Positions 48,944 through 58,188 of a stretch of DNA of 64,000 nt are shown here, piece by piece. The notes beneath the pieces were generated by a model. The model saw only the letters and a list, made by a program, of their open reading frames with translations, had not been told where the DNA came from and did not search any database. Position numbers and translations under genes: made by a program. The first letter of the stretch is position 1; each line of letters starts with the position of its first letter. The DNA comes from Glycomyces paridis (GTDB lineage Bacteria; Actinomycetota; Actinomycetes; Mycobacteriales; Micromonosporaceae), in NCBI RefSeq assembly GCF_004912155.1, contig NZ_STGX01000003.1, forward strand, positions 183,092-247,091. The letters run 5' to 3'.

Positions 48944-49894
48944 TTGATCCGCCTGCTCGACCCGATGTGGCTCCTGGCGCTCATCCCCGTCGCCGCCCTC
49001 GCCGGGGTCTACGTCTGGGCCCAGTTCGCCCGCAAGCGGATCGCCGTCAGGTTCGCCAACGCCTCCCTCCTCGCCAAACTCGTCCCGCGCCTGCCCGGCT
49101 GGCGCCGCCACCTCCCGGCCGGCATCCTCGTCGTCGCGCTGGCCGTTCTCGCCGGCGGCATGGCCCGCCCCGCGGTCGACGTCGAGGAGCCCCAGGAACG
49201 CGCCACCGTCATCCTCGCCATCGACGTGTCGCTGTCGATGATGGCCGAGGACGTGCAGCCCAACCGCATGGACGCCGCCAAGGCCGCCGCCGCCGACTTC
49301 GTCGCCGAACTGCCCCAGCAGTACAACGTCGGCCTCGTCTCATTCGCCGGCTACGCCTCGGTCGTCGTGCCCCCCACCAAGAACCGGGCCGAGGTCACCT
49401 CCGCGATCAACGGCCTCACCCTCGCCGAGGCCACCGCAACCGGCGACGCCGTCTTCGCCTCGCTCCAAGCCGTCCAGCAGGTCATGCCCGACGCGACCGG
49501 TGGGCTCGCCCCCGCCCGCATCCTCCTGCTCTCCGACGGCTACCGCACTGCCGGTCGCACCGTGGACGAGGCCGCCGAAGCCGCCGACGCCGCCGAGATC
49601 CCCGTCTCCACCGTCGCCTTCGGCACCGACGAGGGCGTCATCGAACTCGACGGCGAACTCGTCTCCGTTCCCGTCGACCGCGACGCGCTCGCCGGACTCG
49701 CCGAGCACACCGGCGGCGAGTACTACGAGGCCGCCAGCGTCGAGGAGCTCCGCGCCGTCTACGAGGACATGGGCTCCTCGCTCGGCTACCGCACCATCGC
49801 CGAGGACGTCTCGCAGTGGTTCATAGGGACCGCGCTGGTCCTCCTGTTCGCCGCGGCCGGGCTCAGCCTCGCCTGGACCTCCCGCCTCACCTGA
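48944..49894 (+). CDS. Membrane VWA-domain protein (BatA-like)
   Basis: The product has 316 residues: N-terminal membrane helices (about 7-24 and 53-70), a VWA domain with the full MIDAS motif DVSLS (94-98) and later Thr and Asp residues, and a C-terminal helix (FIGTALVLLFAAAGLSLAW). It matches Rv1481. It probably presents metal-dependent binding sites outside or at the membrane under MoxR control. TTG 48944 has GAGGAG upstream. Confidence 0.92.
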   Translation: MIRLLDPMWLLALIPVAALAGVYVWAQFARKRIAVRFANASLLAKLVPRLPGWRRHLPAGILVVALAVLAGGMARPAVDVEEPQERATVILAIDVSLSMMAEDVQPNRMDAAKAAAADFVAELPQQYNVGLVSFAGYASVVVPPTKNRAEVTSAINGLTLAEATATGDAVFASLQAVQQVMPDATGGLAPARILLLSDGYRTAGRTVDEAAEAADAAEIPVSTVAFGTDEGVIELDGELVSVPVDRDALAGLAEHTGGEYYEAASVEELRAVYEDMGSSLGYRTIAEDVSQWFIGTALVLLFAAAGLSLAWTSRLT

Positions 49895-49925
49895 TCGCCT
49901 GAGGCGAGAACCACACGGTCAGTGA

Positions 49926-50708
<783 letters not shown>

Positions 50709-50759
50709 CGGCCGCGCCGCAGTAGTTTTCTATATCGAACAGTGACCACGGAGGAACAC

Positions 50760-51542
50760 ATGTCTGGAATCTTGGACGGCAAACGACTGCTCATCACCGG
50801 CGTGATCACCGAGCAGTCCCTCGGGTTCGGCGTGGCCAAGTACGCGCAGGAGCAGGGCGCCGAAGTGGTCCTCACCGGCTTCGGGCGCATGTCCCTGGTC
50901 GAGCGCATCGCCAAGAAGCTGCCGACCCCCGCCCCGGTCATCGAGCTCGACGCCACCGACCCCGAGCAGCTCGCCGGCCTCGCCGACAAGGTCCGCGAGC
51001 ACGTCGACGGCATCGACGGCGTCCTGCACGCCATCGCCTTCGCGCCCCCCACGGCCCTCGGCGGGAACTTCCTCAACACGCCGTGGGAGGACGTCGCCAC
51101 CGCGCTCCAGGTCTCGACCTTCTCCTACAAGGCCCTCGCGGTCGCCTGCCTGCCGCTCATGTCCGAAGGCGGGTCCGTCGTCGGCCTCACCTTCGACGCG
51201 AGCCAGGCCTGGCCCGTCTACGACTGGATGGGCGTCGCCAAGGCCGGCCTCGAGTCCGCCAACCGCTACCTCGCCCGCGACCTGGGCCCCAAGGGCATCC
51301 GCGTCAACCTCGTCTCCGCCGGACCGCAGCGCACCATGGCCGCCAAGTCCATCCCCGGCTTCGAGGCCTTCGAGAAGGCCTGGACCGAGCGCGCCCCCCT
51401 CGGCTGGTCCCTCACCGACTCCGAACCGGTCGCCAAGGCCTGCGCGGCGCTCCTGTCCGACCTGTTCCCGGCGACCAGCGGCGAGATCCTCCACGTCGAC
51501 GGCGGCTTCCACGCCGTCGGAGTCGAGCGCACCGAGCAGTAG
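50760..51542 (+). CDS. inhA: NADH-dependent enoyl-ACP reductase
   Basis: It reduces trans-2-enoyl-ACP in fatty-acid elongation and is the isoniazid target in mycobacteria. The product has 260 residues. LITGVITEQSLGFGVA is the InhA-type nucleotide loop; the catalytic Tyr and Lys are in YDWMGVAKAG. ATG 50760 follows GGAGGAA; GTG 50742 is a poorer start. It is a fabG-inhA pair as in mycobacteria, although there are no mycolate genes here to show that mycolic acids are made. Confidence 0.95.
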   Translation: MSGILDGKRLLITGVITEQSLGFGVAKYAQEQGAEVVLTGFGRMSLVERIAKKLPTPAPVIELDATDPEQLAGLADKVREHVDGIDGVLHAIAFAPPTALGGNFLNTPWEDVATALQVSTFSYKALAVACLPLMSEGGSVVGLTFDASQAWPVYDWMGVAKAGLESANRYLARDLGPKGIRVNLVSAGPQRTMAAKSIPGFEAFEKAWTERAPLGWSLTDSEPVAKACAALLSDLFPATSGEILHVDGGFHAVGVERTEQ

Positions 51543-51555
51543 CGGCGCCGTTCCC

Positions 51556-51630
51556 GTGAACCCGCCAGCCATGAACCGTCCAGTCACGAACGGGCCAGCA
51601 ATGAACGAAGCAGCCATGAACGGATACGAC
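51556..51630 (+). repeat. Five 15-bp tandem repeats with repeated start codons at hemH
   Basis: Units start at 51556, 51571, 51586, 51601 and 51616. Each begins NTG-AAC or ACG-AAC and the first four run on to a CA(G) near the end. In the hemH frame they read MNPPA-MNRPV-TNGPA-MNEAA-MNGYD, so four units offer a possible start codon. Repeat is seen directly; effect on translation is inferred. Confidence 0.85.
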
Positions 51631-52656
51631 GCGGTCCTGCTCGTCTCCTTCGGCGGACCCGAGGGCCCCGGCGACGTCCTGCCGTTCCTGCGCAACGTCA
51701 CCCGAGGCCGCGGCATCCCCGACGAGCGCCTCGCCGAAGTCGCCGAGCACTACTACCACTTCGGCGGCATCTCGCCGATCAACCAGTGGTGCCGCGAGGT
51801 CATCGAGGCCCTGCGGCACGAGTTCCGCGCCGCCGGCATCGACCTGCCGATCTACTGGGGCAACCGCAACTGGCCGCCGATGCTCGTCGACGCGGTCACC
51901 CAGATGACCGGCGACGGCGTCAAGCGCGCCCTCGCCCTGTGCACCAGCGCGTACGGCTCCTACTCCTCGTGCCGCCAGTACGTCGAGGACATCAACGCCG
52001 CCCGCGCCGCCGTCGGCGAGACCGCGCCGGTCATCGACAAGATCCGGCACTTCTTCGACCACCCCGGCTTCGTCGGCGGCTTCGCCGCGCGGCTGCGGGA
52101 GAGCCTCGACCAGATCGAGGACCAGTCGAAGACACGAGTGGTCTTCACCGCCCACTCGATCCCCACCGTCATGGAGGAGTGCTCCGGACCGGAAGGCGCC
52201 CGGTACGCCGACCAGGTCGCCGAGGCCGCCGGACTCGTCGCCGACGGCGCCGGATGGCGCGGACCCTTCGACGTCGTCTGGCAGTCCCGCTCGGGCCCGC
52301 CGTCGATGCCCTGGCTCGCGCCCGACGTCAACGACCACCTCAAGGCCCTCGCCTCCGAAGGCGTCGACACCGTCGTGGTCAGCCCCGTCGGCTTCCTCTC
52401 CGACCACATCGAGGTCCTGTGGGACCTCGACAACGAGGCCGCCGAGACCGCCGCGGCGCTCGGCCTGCGCTACCTGCGGGCCGGCACGCCCCGCGTCGGC
52501 GACGACCTCGTCGGCATGTTCCGCGACCTCGTCGCCGAACGCGTGAAGGGCGCGCCGCTCAAGCGCCTCGGGAAGCTCCCGGTCTGGGACCCGACGGTCG
52601 AGGGCTGCTGCCCCGCCCGCCGCCCCCCGGCCCCCGAGAAGCACCGGAGCCGCTGA
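51616..52656 (+). CDS. hemH: Ferrochelatase (probably coproporphyrin ferrochelatase)
   Basis: It inserts iron into a porphyrin. Actinobacteria use the coproporphyrin-dependent route, so the likely product is coproheme. From ATG 51616 there are 346 residues; YDAVLLVSFGGPEGPGDV is the usual N-terminus. TAHSIPT holds the catalytic His; the C-terminal EGCCPARRP and internal Cys residues may bind a [2Fe-2S] cluster as in other actinobacterial enzymes. Earlier in-frame starts (51556, 51571, 51601) lie in a 15-bp tandem repeat, so the start is uncertain. It follows inhA as in mycobacteria (hemZ). Confidence 0.92.
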   Translation: MNGYDAVLLVSFGGPEGPGDVLPFLRNVTRGRGIPDERLAEVAEHYYHFGGISPINQWCREVIEALRHEFRAAGIDLPIYWGNRNWPPMLVDAVTQMTGDGVKRALALCTSAYGSYSSCRQYVEDINAARAAVGETAPVIDKIRHFFDHPGFVGGFAARLRESLDQIEDQSKTRVVFTAHSIPTVMEECSGPEGARYADQVAEAAGLVADGAGWRGPFDVVWQSRSGPPSMPWLAPDVNDHLKALASEGVDTVVVSPVGFLSDHIEVLWDLDNEAAETAAALGLRYLRAGTPRVGDDLVGMFRDLVAERVKGAPLKRLGKLPVWDPTVEGCCPARRPPAPEKHRSR

Positions 52657-52673
52657 CACCAGCGACGACACCG

Positions 52674-52714
52674 CCGGGCCCGCGCCCGACCGCATTTCGC
52701 GGGCGCGGGCCCGG
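52674..52714 (+). terminator. Terminator after hemH
   Basis: CCGGGCCCGCGCCCG (52674-52688) pairs perfectly with 52700-52714 over an 11-nt loop, 18 bases after the stop. Confidence 0.8.
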
Positions 52715-52758
52715 CACCGTAATCCCCCCAGGTAGCGAGCGCATGACATGCTTGGGGG

Positions 52759-53202
52759 GTGGACCCTGTATTCATATGGATCATCGCCGCAGTGATCCTC
52801 GGCGTGGCCGAACTCTTCACCGGCACCCTCGTCCTCGCCATGGTCGCCGGCGGTGCCGCACTCGCCGGCATCGCCGCCGCCCTCGGCGCACCCTTCTGGC
52901 TCCAGGCCGTCCTCTTCGGGGTCGGCTCCATCGCCTCCATCTTCGGCCTTCGGCCGTTCCTCAAGGAAGCCCTCGAATCCGACCGGGGCGGCGAGAAACT
53001 GCGCCCCTACGGCGCCAAGGCGATGGAAGGGGCCCCCGCCAGGGTCCTGGAGACCGTCGACCTCACCGGCGGGCTCGTCGAGATCGCCGGCGACAACTGG
53101 ACGGCCTACCCCCTCGAACCCGACCAGGTGCTGGAACCCGGCGACAGCGTCACGGTGGTAGAAATCAAGGGGGCCACCGTCATCGTATGGAAACAGACAT
53201 AG
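52759..53202 (+). CDS. NfeD-like membrane protein
   Basis: The product has 147 residues: two to three membrane helices (about 5-75) then a C-terminal OB-fold domain (EGAPARVLETVDLTGG, WTAYPLEPDQVLEPGDSVTVVEI). NfeD-like proteins work with SPFH proteins in membrane microdomains, and the SPFH gene follows directly. Same order as Rv1487-Rv1488. CATGCT ends 6 nt before GTG 52759, and a G run also lies there, so either leaderless or leadered initiation is possible. Confidence 0.9.
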   Translation: MDPVFIWIIAAVILGVAELFTGTLVLAMVAGGAALAGIAAALGAPFWLQAVLFGVGSIASIFGLRPFLKEALESDRGGEKLRPYGAKAMEGAPARVLETVDLTGGLVEIAGDNWTAYPLEPDQVLEPGDSVTVVEIKGATVIVWKQT

Positions 53203-53255
53203 CCCGAACAAGACAAAGCCCGCCGATCCGCCAGACCACTGGAGGCTAGAACACC

Positions 53256-54287
53256 ATGGACCCCATCGGCATACTGCTGCTGATCGTCGCGATCTTCCTG
53301 ATCATCGTGCTCTTCCGCTCGATCAAGATCGTGCCCCAGCAGTGGAACTACATCATCGAGCGACTCGGCAAGTACCGCCGGACGCTCGAACCGGGGCCGC
53401 GGCTCCTCGTGCCCTTCGTCGACAACGTCCGCGCCAAAGTGGACCTTCGCGAGCGCGTCGTGAACTTCCCGCCGCAGCCGGTCATCACCGCCGACAACCT
53501 CGGCGTCCAGATCGACACGGTCCTGTACTACATCATCACCAAGCCCACCGACGCCGTGTACGCCATCGACGACTACCTTGCCGGCGTCGAGCAGCTCACC
53601 ACGACCACTCTCCGCAACGTCGTCGGCTCGATGGACCTGGAGAAGACCCTCACCAGCCGCGAGGAGATCAACGCCCGCCTCGCCGCCGAGCTCGACAAGG
53701 CCACCGACAAGTGGGGCCTGAAGGTCACCCGCGTCGAACTGCGCTCCATCGAACCGCCGCTGAGCATCCGCGACGCCATGGAGAAGCAGATGCGCGCCGA
53801 GCGCGACCGCCGCGCCGCGATCCTCAACGCCGAGGGCACCAAGCGCTCCTCGATCCTCATGGCCGAAGGCGAGCAGCAGTCCGCCGTCCTGCGCGCCAAG
53901 GGCGAGCGCGACGCCGCGGTGCTCCGCGCCGACGGTGAGGCCAAGGCCATCCAGACGGTGTTCGCGGCCATCCACAAGGCCAAGCCCACCGACCGACTCC
54001 TCACCTACCAGTACCTCCAGACGCTGCCGACGATCGCCCAGGGCACCGCCAACAAGGTCTGGGTCGTCCCCGCCGAGCTCACCAAGGCCCTCGGCGGCAT
54101 CGGCAACGCCTTCGGCGGCTCCGACGCCGCCGCCGCGGAAGAAGAGGAAGAGGTCGAGATCGACTCCAGCGCCCTCGAACTCGACGCCGCCGCCGCCGCG
54201 GCCCTCGAAGCGGCCCAACAGGCCGCCCGCGACGTCCAGGACATCGGCGAGGGCAGGACCAACGAACTGCCCCCCGCCCCCGCCTAA
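53256..54287 (+). CDS. SPFH/stomatin-like membrane protein (QmcA type)
   Basis: The product has 343 residues: one N-terminal membrane helix (4-22), an SPFH domain (IVPQQWNYIIERLGKYRRTL, ADNLGVQIDTVLYY), a long coiled coil (EKQMRAERDRRAAILNAEG and KGERDAAVLRADGEA) and an acidic, Ala/Glu-rich tail (EEEEEVEID). Such proteins form oligomeric rings in membrane microdomains and help membrane protein turnover. CTGGAGG precedes ATG 53256. Operon with the NfeD gene. Confidence 0.94.
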   Translation: MDPIGILLLIVAIFLIIVLFRSIKIVPQQWNYIIERLGKYRRTLEPGPRLLVPFVDNVRAKVDLRERVVNFPPQPVITADNLGVQIDTVLYYIITKPTDAVYAIDDYLAGVEQLTTTTLRNVVGSMDLEKTLTSREEINARLAAELDKATDKWGLKVTRVELRSIEPPLSIRDAMEKQMRAERDRRAAILNAEGTKRSSILMAEGEQQSAVLRAKGERDAAVLRADGEAKAIQTVFAAIHKAKPTDRLLTYQYLQTLPTIAQGTANKVWVVPAELTKALGGIGNAFGGSDAAAAEEEEEVEIDSSALELDAAAAAALEAAQQAARDVQDIGEGRTNELPPAPA

Positions 54288-54297
54288 GCACCCGTGA

Positions 54298-54331
54298 CGC
54301 CCCGGGCCGCCCGCACGGGCGGCCCGGGGCG
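54298..54331 (+). terminator. Terminator after SPFH gene
   Basis: A 15-bp perfect stem (54298-54312 with 54317-54331) over loop GCAC, 10 bases after the stop and 29 before the next gene. Confidence 0.8.
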
Positions 54332-54359
54332 TTCGCCGTCCCTGCGGCACAATCATCAG

Positions 54360-55190
54360 GTGCCCGACCCAGAGCTCCCGACCGAACCCGCGACCCGCAT
54401 CGACGACCCCGAGGACGCGCGCCTCGCCGACTACCGCGCTCTCACCGACCTCGCCCTCCGCACCCGCTTCGAGCAGCCCCACGGCCTGTTCATCGCCGAG
54501 GGCCACCAGGTCATCGGCCGTGCCCTCCGAGCCGGGTACCGGATGCGGTCCATGCTCATCGACGCCAAACGGGCCGACCAACTCGCGGGCCTCGCCGAGG
54601 GTGCGCCCTGCTACACCGCCGGACCCGACGTCCTCGAAGCCGTCACCGGCTTCCACGTCCACCGCGGCGCGCTGGCCTCCTTCCACCGCAAGGAACTCCC
54701 CGCTCCCGCGGCGATCCTGGAACGCACCAGGCGCCTGGTGATCCTCGAAGGCCTGAACAATCACACCAACATCGGCGCCGTGTTCAGGGTCGCGGCAGGT
54801 CTCGGCTTCGACGGGGTGCTCCTGGCGCCCGACTGCGCCGACCCGCTGTACCGCCGGAGCGTGCGCGTGAGCATGGGGGAGGTGTTCGCGGTGCCGTACG
54901 CCTACCTCGACCCCTGGCCCGAGGGCCTGCGGCAGGTCCGCGAGGCCGGATTCACCCTGCACGGGCTCAGCCCCTCGCGCGGCGCGGTCGACATCGGCAC
55001 CCTGAGCGCGGACGAGCGGGCCCGCCCGGCGCTCATGTTCGGCGCCGAAGGCCCTGGGCTCACGGCCGCGGCCCTCGACGCGTGCGACCGCACCGTGGTC
55101 ATCCCGATGCACGCGGGCGTCGACTCGCTCAACGTCGCCGCGGCCACCGCGGTGGCCTGCTGGGAGCTCTCGCAGCCGCCTAGAGGCTGA
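54360..55190 (+). CDS. TrmH/SpoU-family RNA 2'-O-methyltransferase
   Basis: It methylates ribose in tRNA or rRNA with SAM. The product has 276 residues: an N-terminal substrate-binding domain (LFIAEGHQVIGRALRAG) and a knotted SPOUT domain with motif 1 LNNHTNIGAVFR, motif 2 MFGAEGPGL and motif 3 VVIPMHAGVDSLNVAAA. The target nucleotide is unknown. GTG 54360 is chosen because CACAAT ends 6 nt upstream (leaderless); 54294 is within the previous terminator. It overlaps the convergent C45-like gene by 11 bases. Confidence 0.9.
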   Translation: MPDPELPTEPATRIDDPEDARLADYRALTDLALRTRFEQPHGLFIAEGHQVIGRALRAGYRMRSMLIDAKRADQLAGLAEGAPCYTAGPDVLEAVTGFHVHRGALASFHRKELPAPAAILERTRRLVILEGLNNHTNIGAVFRVAAGLGFDGVLLAPDCADPLYRRSVRVSMGEVFAVPYAYLDPWPEGLRQVREAGFTLHGLSPSRGAVDIGTLSADERARPALMFGAEGPGLTAAALDACDRTVVIPMHAGVDSLNVAAATAVACWELSQPPRG

Positions 55191-56277
55191 CGGTGGTGAA
55201 CTCGGACTCGCAGGGCGGGCCCCACGTGTAGGAGAAGCGGCCCGCGTCGAGGTCGAGGTGCGCGGCCAGCGCGGTGTGCGTCTGGAGCTCCACCGGGTCG
55301 GTCTCGACCGGGTGGCGGCACAGCCCGATGGGCCCGCCGACGTGGTCGCGCATGGCCGCGTGGAGGTGCTCGGCGGTCAGCGGCGACTGTTCGGCCAGGA
55401 GCGTCTCCATGCGCTCGCAGCGGTGGTAGGTCGAGACGCGTCCGGTCTCCAGCCAGCTCTGGTGCACCCCGAGCAGGTCGGGGTCGCGGAAGTGGTTGGC
55501 GTGCACCAGGGGAGCGGTGCCGTCCTGGTAGATGACCCGGGAGCCGCCGGGGGAGGTCTCGACGGTGGCGACGCCGGCGGCGGCGCTGCCCATGAAGAAG
55601 TTCGCCGAGCACGAGGGCCGGGGCGCGAGGGCGTGGCCGATCGCCTCCGGGAGCGTCCCGGACTGGAGGATCCGCCAGGTGCGCAGGTGGAACGGCACCG
55701 AGTCGATCCGCCAGTCGTCGACGCTGGCGCCGAGCCCGTTGATGCACAGCCCGATCCCGGCGCTGTTGAGTCCGATCTTGGCGCCCGCGACGCCCGCCTC
55801 GGTGAATCCGATCACCGTCGTGTCGCCGTGCTTCCATTGCAGCAGTGCGCCTTCGACGCCGGTGAACCAGTCCCAGTTCTGCCCGATCTGGGTCCCGCCC
55901 GCGGCGAACACGCCGTCGGCGCCGCCGAAGGAGGTGCACTCGGAGCGCAGGCCCTCGGCGGTGGGCCGCCCGAACTCGCTCCAGGCGCTGTACAGCAGCT
56001 CGTAGCGGGCGTTGAGGAGCGCGATGTCGAGGAGGTTCTGGCCCGAGCCGTCGGCGATCCCGTCCATGATCGCCCGGTAGAGGGCGTCCTCTCGGGTGAA
56101 GAGGCCGAGGTAGCGGCGGGAGCGCTCGGCGAGGTCGGCCTCGCTCAGGCCCGCCGTGAGCATCCGGGAGCGGTAGACCGCGACGTTGCCCGCGATCGCC
56201 TCCCGCAGCTGCTCGCCGTGCTGCACGCCTTGGCGGTAGGGGCTTCCATGAAGGTGGAGGAGGGGCAGTTCAGTCAC
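55180..56277 (-). CDS. C45-like NTN hydrolase (acyl-CoA:6-APA acyltransferase fold)
   Basis: The product has 365 residues and fits the AAT/C45 family, whose precursors cut themselves to expose an N-terminal Cys. That Cys is Cys114 in SECTSFGG, followed by the typical GQNWDW and KIGLNSAGIGLCINGL. Members hydrolyse or transfer acyl groups from amides; a natural substrate is not known. GTG 56277 is preferred because CACAAT (56285-56290) ends 7 nt upstream; the usual ATG 56286 would overlap that -10. The 3' end overlaps the TrmH gene by 11 bases. Confidence 0.85.
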   Translation of the reverse strand: MTELPLLHLHGSPYRQGVQHGEQLREAIAGNVAVYRSRMLTAGLSEADLAERSRRYLGLFTREDALYRAIMDGIADGSGQNLLDIALLNARYELLYSAWSEFGRPTAEGLRSECTSFGGADGVFAAGGTQIGQNWDWFTGVEGALLQWKHGDTTVIGFTEAGVAGAKIGLNSAGIGLCINGLGASVDDWRIDSVPFHLRTWRILQSGTLPEAIGHALAPRPSCSANFFMGSAAAGVATVETSPGGSRVIYQDGTAPLVHANHFRDPDLLGVHQSWLETGRVSTYHRCERMETLLAEQSPLTAEHLHAAMRDHVGGPIGLCRHPVETDPVELQTHTALAAHLDLDAGRFSYTWGPPCESEFTTVSL

Positions 56278-56322
56278 ACGGGTCATTGTGACAGAAGCGA
56301 TATCGGGAAGCCAGCGGCTTTG

Positions 56323-57336
56323 TCAGCGCCCCATGAGCGACTGCTCGACCTGCGAGTAGTGGATGGTCCACCACTTGACCAGGCCGGTCTGGCCCGGCAG
56401 CAGGTGGTCGCAGGCGGAGTTGTGGCGCACGTAGTGCCACTCGATGACCCAGTTGTCGGTGAGCCGGTCCCACCACAGCTGGTGCGTCGCGAGCCCGATC
56501 TCCGGCTCGCCCACGTCGAACGCGGACCGGTAGCCGCCCGCGAAGGCCCGGATGCGGTCGCAGTCGAGGCCGCGCTCGTCGCCGTACGTGAAGTAGAACA
56601 CCGCGGCGCGGGCCATCTCCCTGGCGTACGAAGAGATCGTGAGCCGGTCCCAGTCCAGGATCGCCGAGACCCGGTCGTCGGGTCCATGCAGGACATTGTG
56701 CGGGTGCAGGTCCCCGTGGGTGTACCCGGTGTACTGCGGCGCGAGGTCGGGCGGCCTGCGGTCGCCCAGGCGCACCAGCAGTCCCCGCTTGAGCCGCAGC
56801 GTCTGCTCGGCCGTGGCCTCGAACCCGGTCTTGTCGCCGCGCCCGGCGGCCACGAGCTCCAGCAGTCGGTCGACCTTCTGGAGCGCCGCCTCGGTCGTCG
56901 GCGGGTTCTCGGCCTTCGGCGGCCGGTCCGCCGGGATCGCCGCGTGCAGCGTCCGGTGCAGCCGTCCGATGACCGACCCCAGGTCGCGGCACGCCTCGCG
57001 GGTCATCGACAGCCCCGAGCGGTGCCGCCCGCCGACCCACGGGAAGACCCCGAACTCCTCACCCTCGAGCAGGATGATCGCGCGCCCGTCCCGGCTGAGC
57101 ACCGGCAGGACGACCGGCACCCCTGAGGCGCCCAGCGTCTGGAGCACGTGGAACTGGAACTGGAGCTCGGCCCCGGTCACATCTCGGAAGAGCTTGAGCA
57201 GGTACGAGCCAGAGGAGGTGTCCACCCGCCAGGACCGGTTCATCAGCCCGGTCTGGACCCGCTGCATCTGGAAGACCTGCCCCAGATCCCAATGCGCCAG
57301 CGCCGCGTCGGGGAGTCGAGGCGCGGTCACGGTCAT
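56323..57336 (-). CDS. APH-family phosphotransferase (homoserine-kinase-II-like)
   Basis: The product has 337 residues with a protein-kinase-like fold: TGLMNRSWRVDTSSGSYLLKLF for ATP binding, THGDLHPHNVL as catalytic loop (Asp) and AILDWDRLT for metal. It matches the phosphotransferase family that contains aminoglycoside kinases, choline kinase and homoserine kinase II. Context gives no resistance role, so a small-molecule kinase is as likely. ATG 57336 is chosen because TACGCT ends 7 nt upstream (leaderless layout). Confidence 0.88.
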   Translation of the reverse strand: MTVTAPRLPDAALAHWDLGQVFQMQRVQTGLMNRSWRVDTSSGSYLLKLFRDVTGAELQFQFHVLQTLGASGVPVVLPVLSRDGRAIILLEGEEFGVFPWVGGRHRSGLSMTREACRDLGSVIGRLHRTLHAAIPADRPPKAENPPTTEAALQKVDRLLELVAAGRGDKTGFEATAEQTLRLKRGLLVRLGDRRPPDLAPQYTGYTHGDLHPHNVLHGPDDRVSAILDWDRLTISSYAREMARAAVFYFTYGDERGLDCDRIRAFAGGYRSAFDVGEPEIGLATHQLWWDRLTDNWVIEWHYVRHNSACDHLLPGQTGLVKWWTIHYSQVEQSLMGR

Positions 57337-57452
57337 GCCCCCAAGCGTAGCCGTCGCCGCCCCGCCCGAACGACCGCGAACCCCCCTTGCGCCCGCCCCC
57401 GCACCGTCGTGTAAAGTTCCATCTCGTGTCAAGGCGAGTCGCAAACACCCGC

Positions 57453-57482
57453 CTGGCAGCGAAAACAAACTACATATACAAT
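57453..57482 (+). promoter_or_regulatory. Probable tRNA-Leu promoter
   Basis: CTGGCA (57453-57458) and TACAAT (57477-57482) with an 18-base spacer, 11 bases before the tRNA 5' end. Confidence 0.5.
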
Positions 57483-57493
57483 TCTCTGTGCAC

Positions 57494-57579
57494 GCGCGAG
57501 TGGCGGAATGGCAGACGCGCTAGCTTGAGGTGCTAGTGTCCTACTAATGGACGTGGGGGTTCAAGTCCCCCCTCGCGCA
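57494..57579 (+). tRNA. tRNA-Leu (GAG)
   Basis: The 86-nt cloverleaf has acceptor arms GCGCGAG and CTCGCGC, anticodon stem CTAGC/GCTAG around loop TTGAGGT (anticodon GAG), a long class II variable arm (GTCCTACTAATGGAC) and a T arm GGGGGTTCAAGTCCCCC. Discriminator base is A; CCA is not encoded. A terminator follows within 8 bases. Confidence 0.96.
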
Positions 57580-57586
57580 CAGATTG

Positions 57587-57608
57587 AAGGCCCCGTTACC
57601 GGGGCCTT
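57587..57608 (+). terminator. Terminator after tRNA-Leu
   Basis: AAGGCCCCG (57587-57595) pairs with CGGGGCCTT (57600-57608), followed by TATTGTG. Confidence 0.85.
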
Positions 57609-57888
57609 TATTGTGTGCCCTGGCGATGATTCCGATGCCGACCGTATGCGCCTCACTCCTTTGCGTCTCACCGACTACACCGTCATTCGGCAAGGCGACC
57701 GCACCTGGTCGGCGACTTCGCCGTGGTGGTGAGCATCGTCGAAGCGCTCGTCGACAGGCACCTTTCCGACGCGCTGAGGGACAACTGCCGAACTGGTCTC
57801 GCTAATGCCCATTTGACCAGCGGAAACTCCTGAAAATGTCTCGGCTATGGTGAGTTGATCCGATCGCCTGGCCCGACAGGAGGCCCCT
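57609..57888. other. 280-bp stretch downstream of tRNA-Leu, possible gene remnant
   Basis: No intact gene is evident. One frame reads DYTVIRQGDRTWSATSP before a stop; another then reads VGDFAVVVSIVEALVDRHL and SDALRDNC. The first resembles the start of a HicB-like antitoxin domain. This could be a frameshifted remnant, but the resemblance is weak. No copy of the tRNA 3' end was found that would mark an integrated element. Confidence 0.3.
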
Positions 57889-58161
57889 GTGACCGACACC
57901 GACGATCCCTGGGACCGTCCCGGTCTCATCGGTGGTGCGGCCACCGCTCCCCAACGCGTGATCCGGGTGTACATCAGCAAGGGCGGCAGCGCCTTTCACC
58001 TTGATGCGGAATGCCCATGGTTGCATAAGGGACAGAGCCGTGCGGCCCGGAGTGGTCTGCGGCTCCACGACATTGAGTCGGTTCACCGCGAAGTCGCCGA
58101 AGACGCGGGCAAGGATGAGTGCAAGTGGTGCTTCAAGGACCAGACCCGTCGCACATCATGA
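57889..58161 (+). CDS. Small Cys/His protein with Ada-like zinc motif
   Basis: The product has 90 residues. A FHLDAECPWL block (His37, Cys42) and a later CKWC (Cys78, Cys81) follow a VYISKGGS segment. This order, V-Y-x-S/T-K-x-G ... H-x4-C ... CxxC, is seen as a short zinc-binding module at the ends of nucleases and other proteins; here it stands alone. AGGAGG lies 5 nt before GTG 57889. Function unknown; the site beside a tRNA gene and after a possible gene remnant suggests an accessory region. Confidence 0.65.
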   Translation: MTDTDDPWDRPGLIGGAATAPQRVIRVYISKGGSAFHLDAECPWLHKGQSRAARSGLRLHDIESVHREVAEDAGKDECKWCFKDQTRRTS

Positions 58162-58188
58162 CCTGAAGGGCCGTAATTTTAGCCGCGG

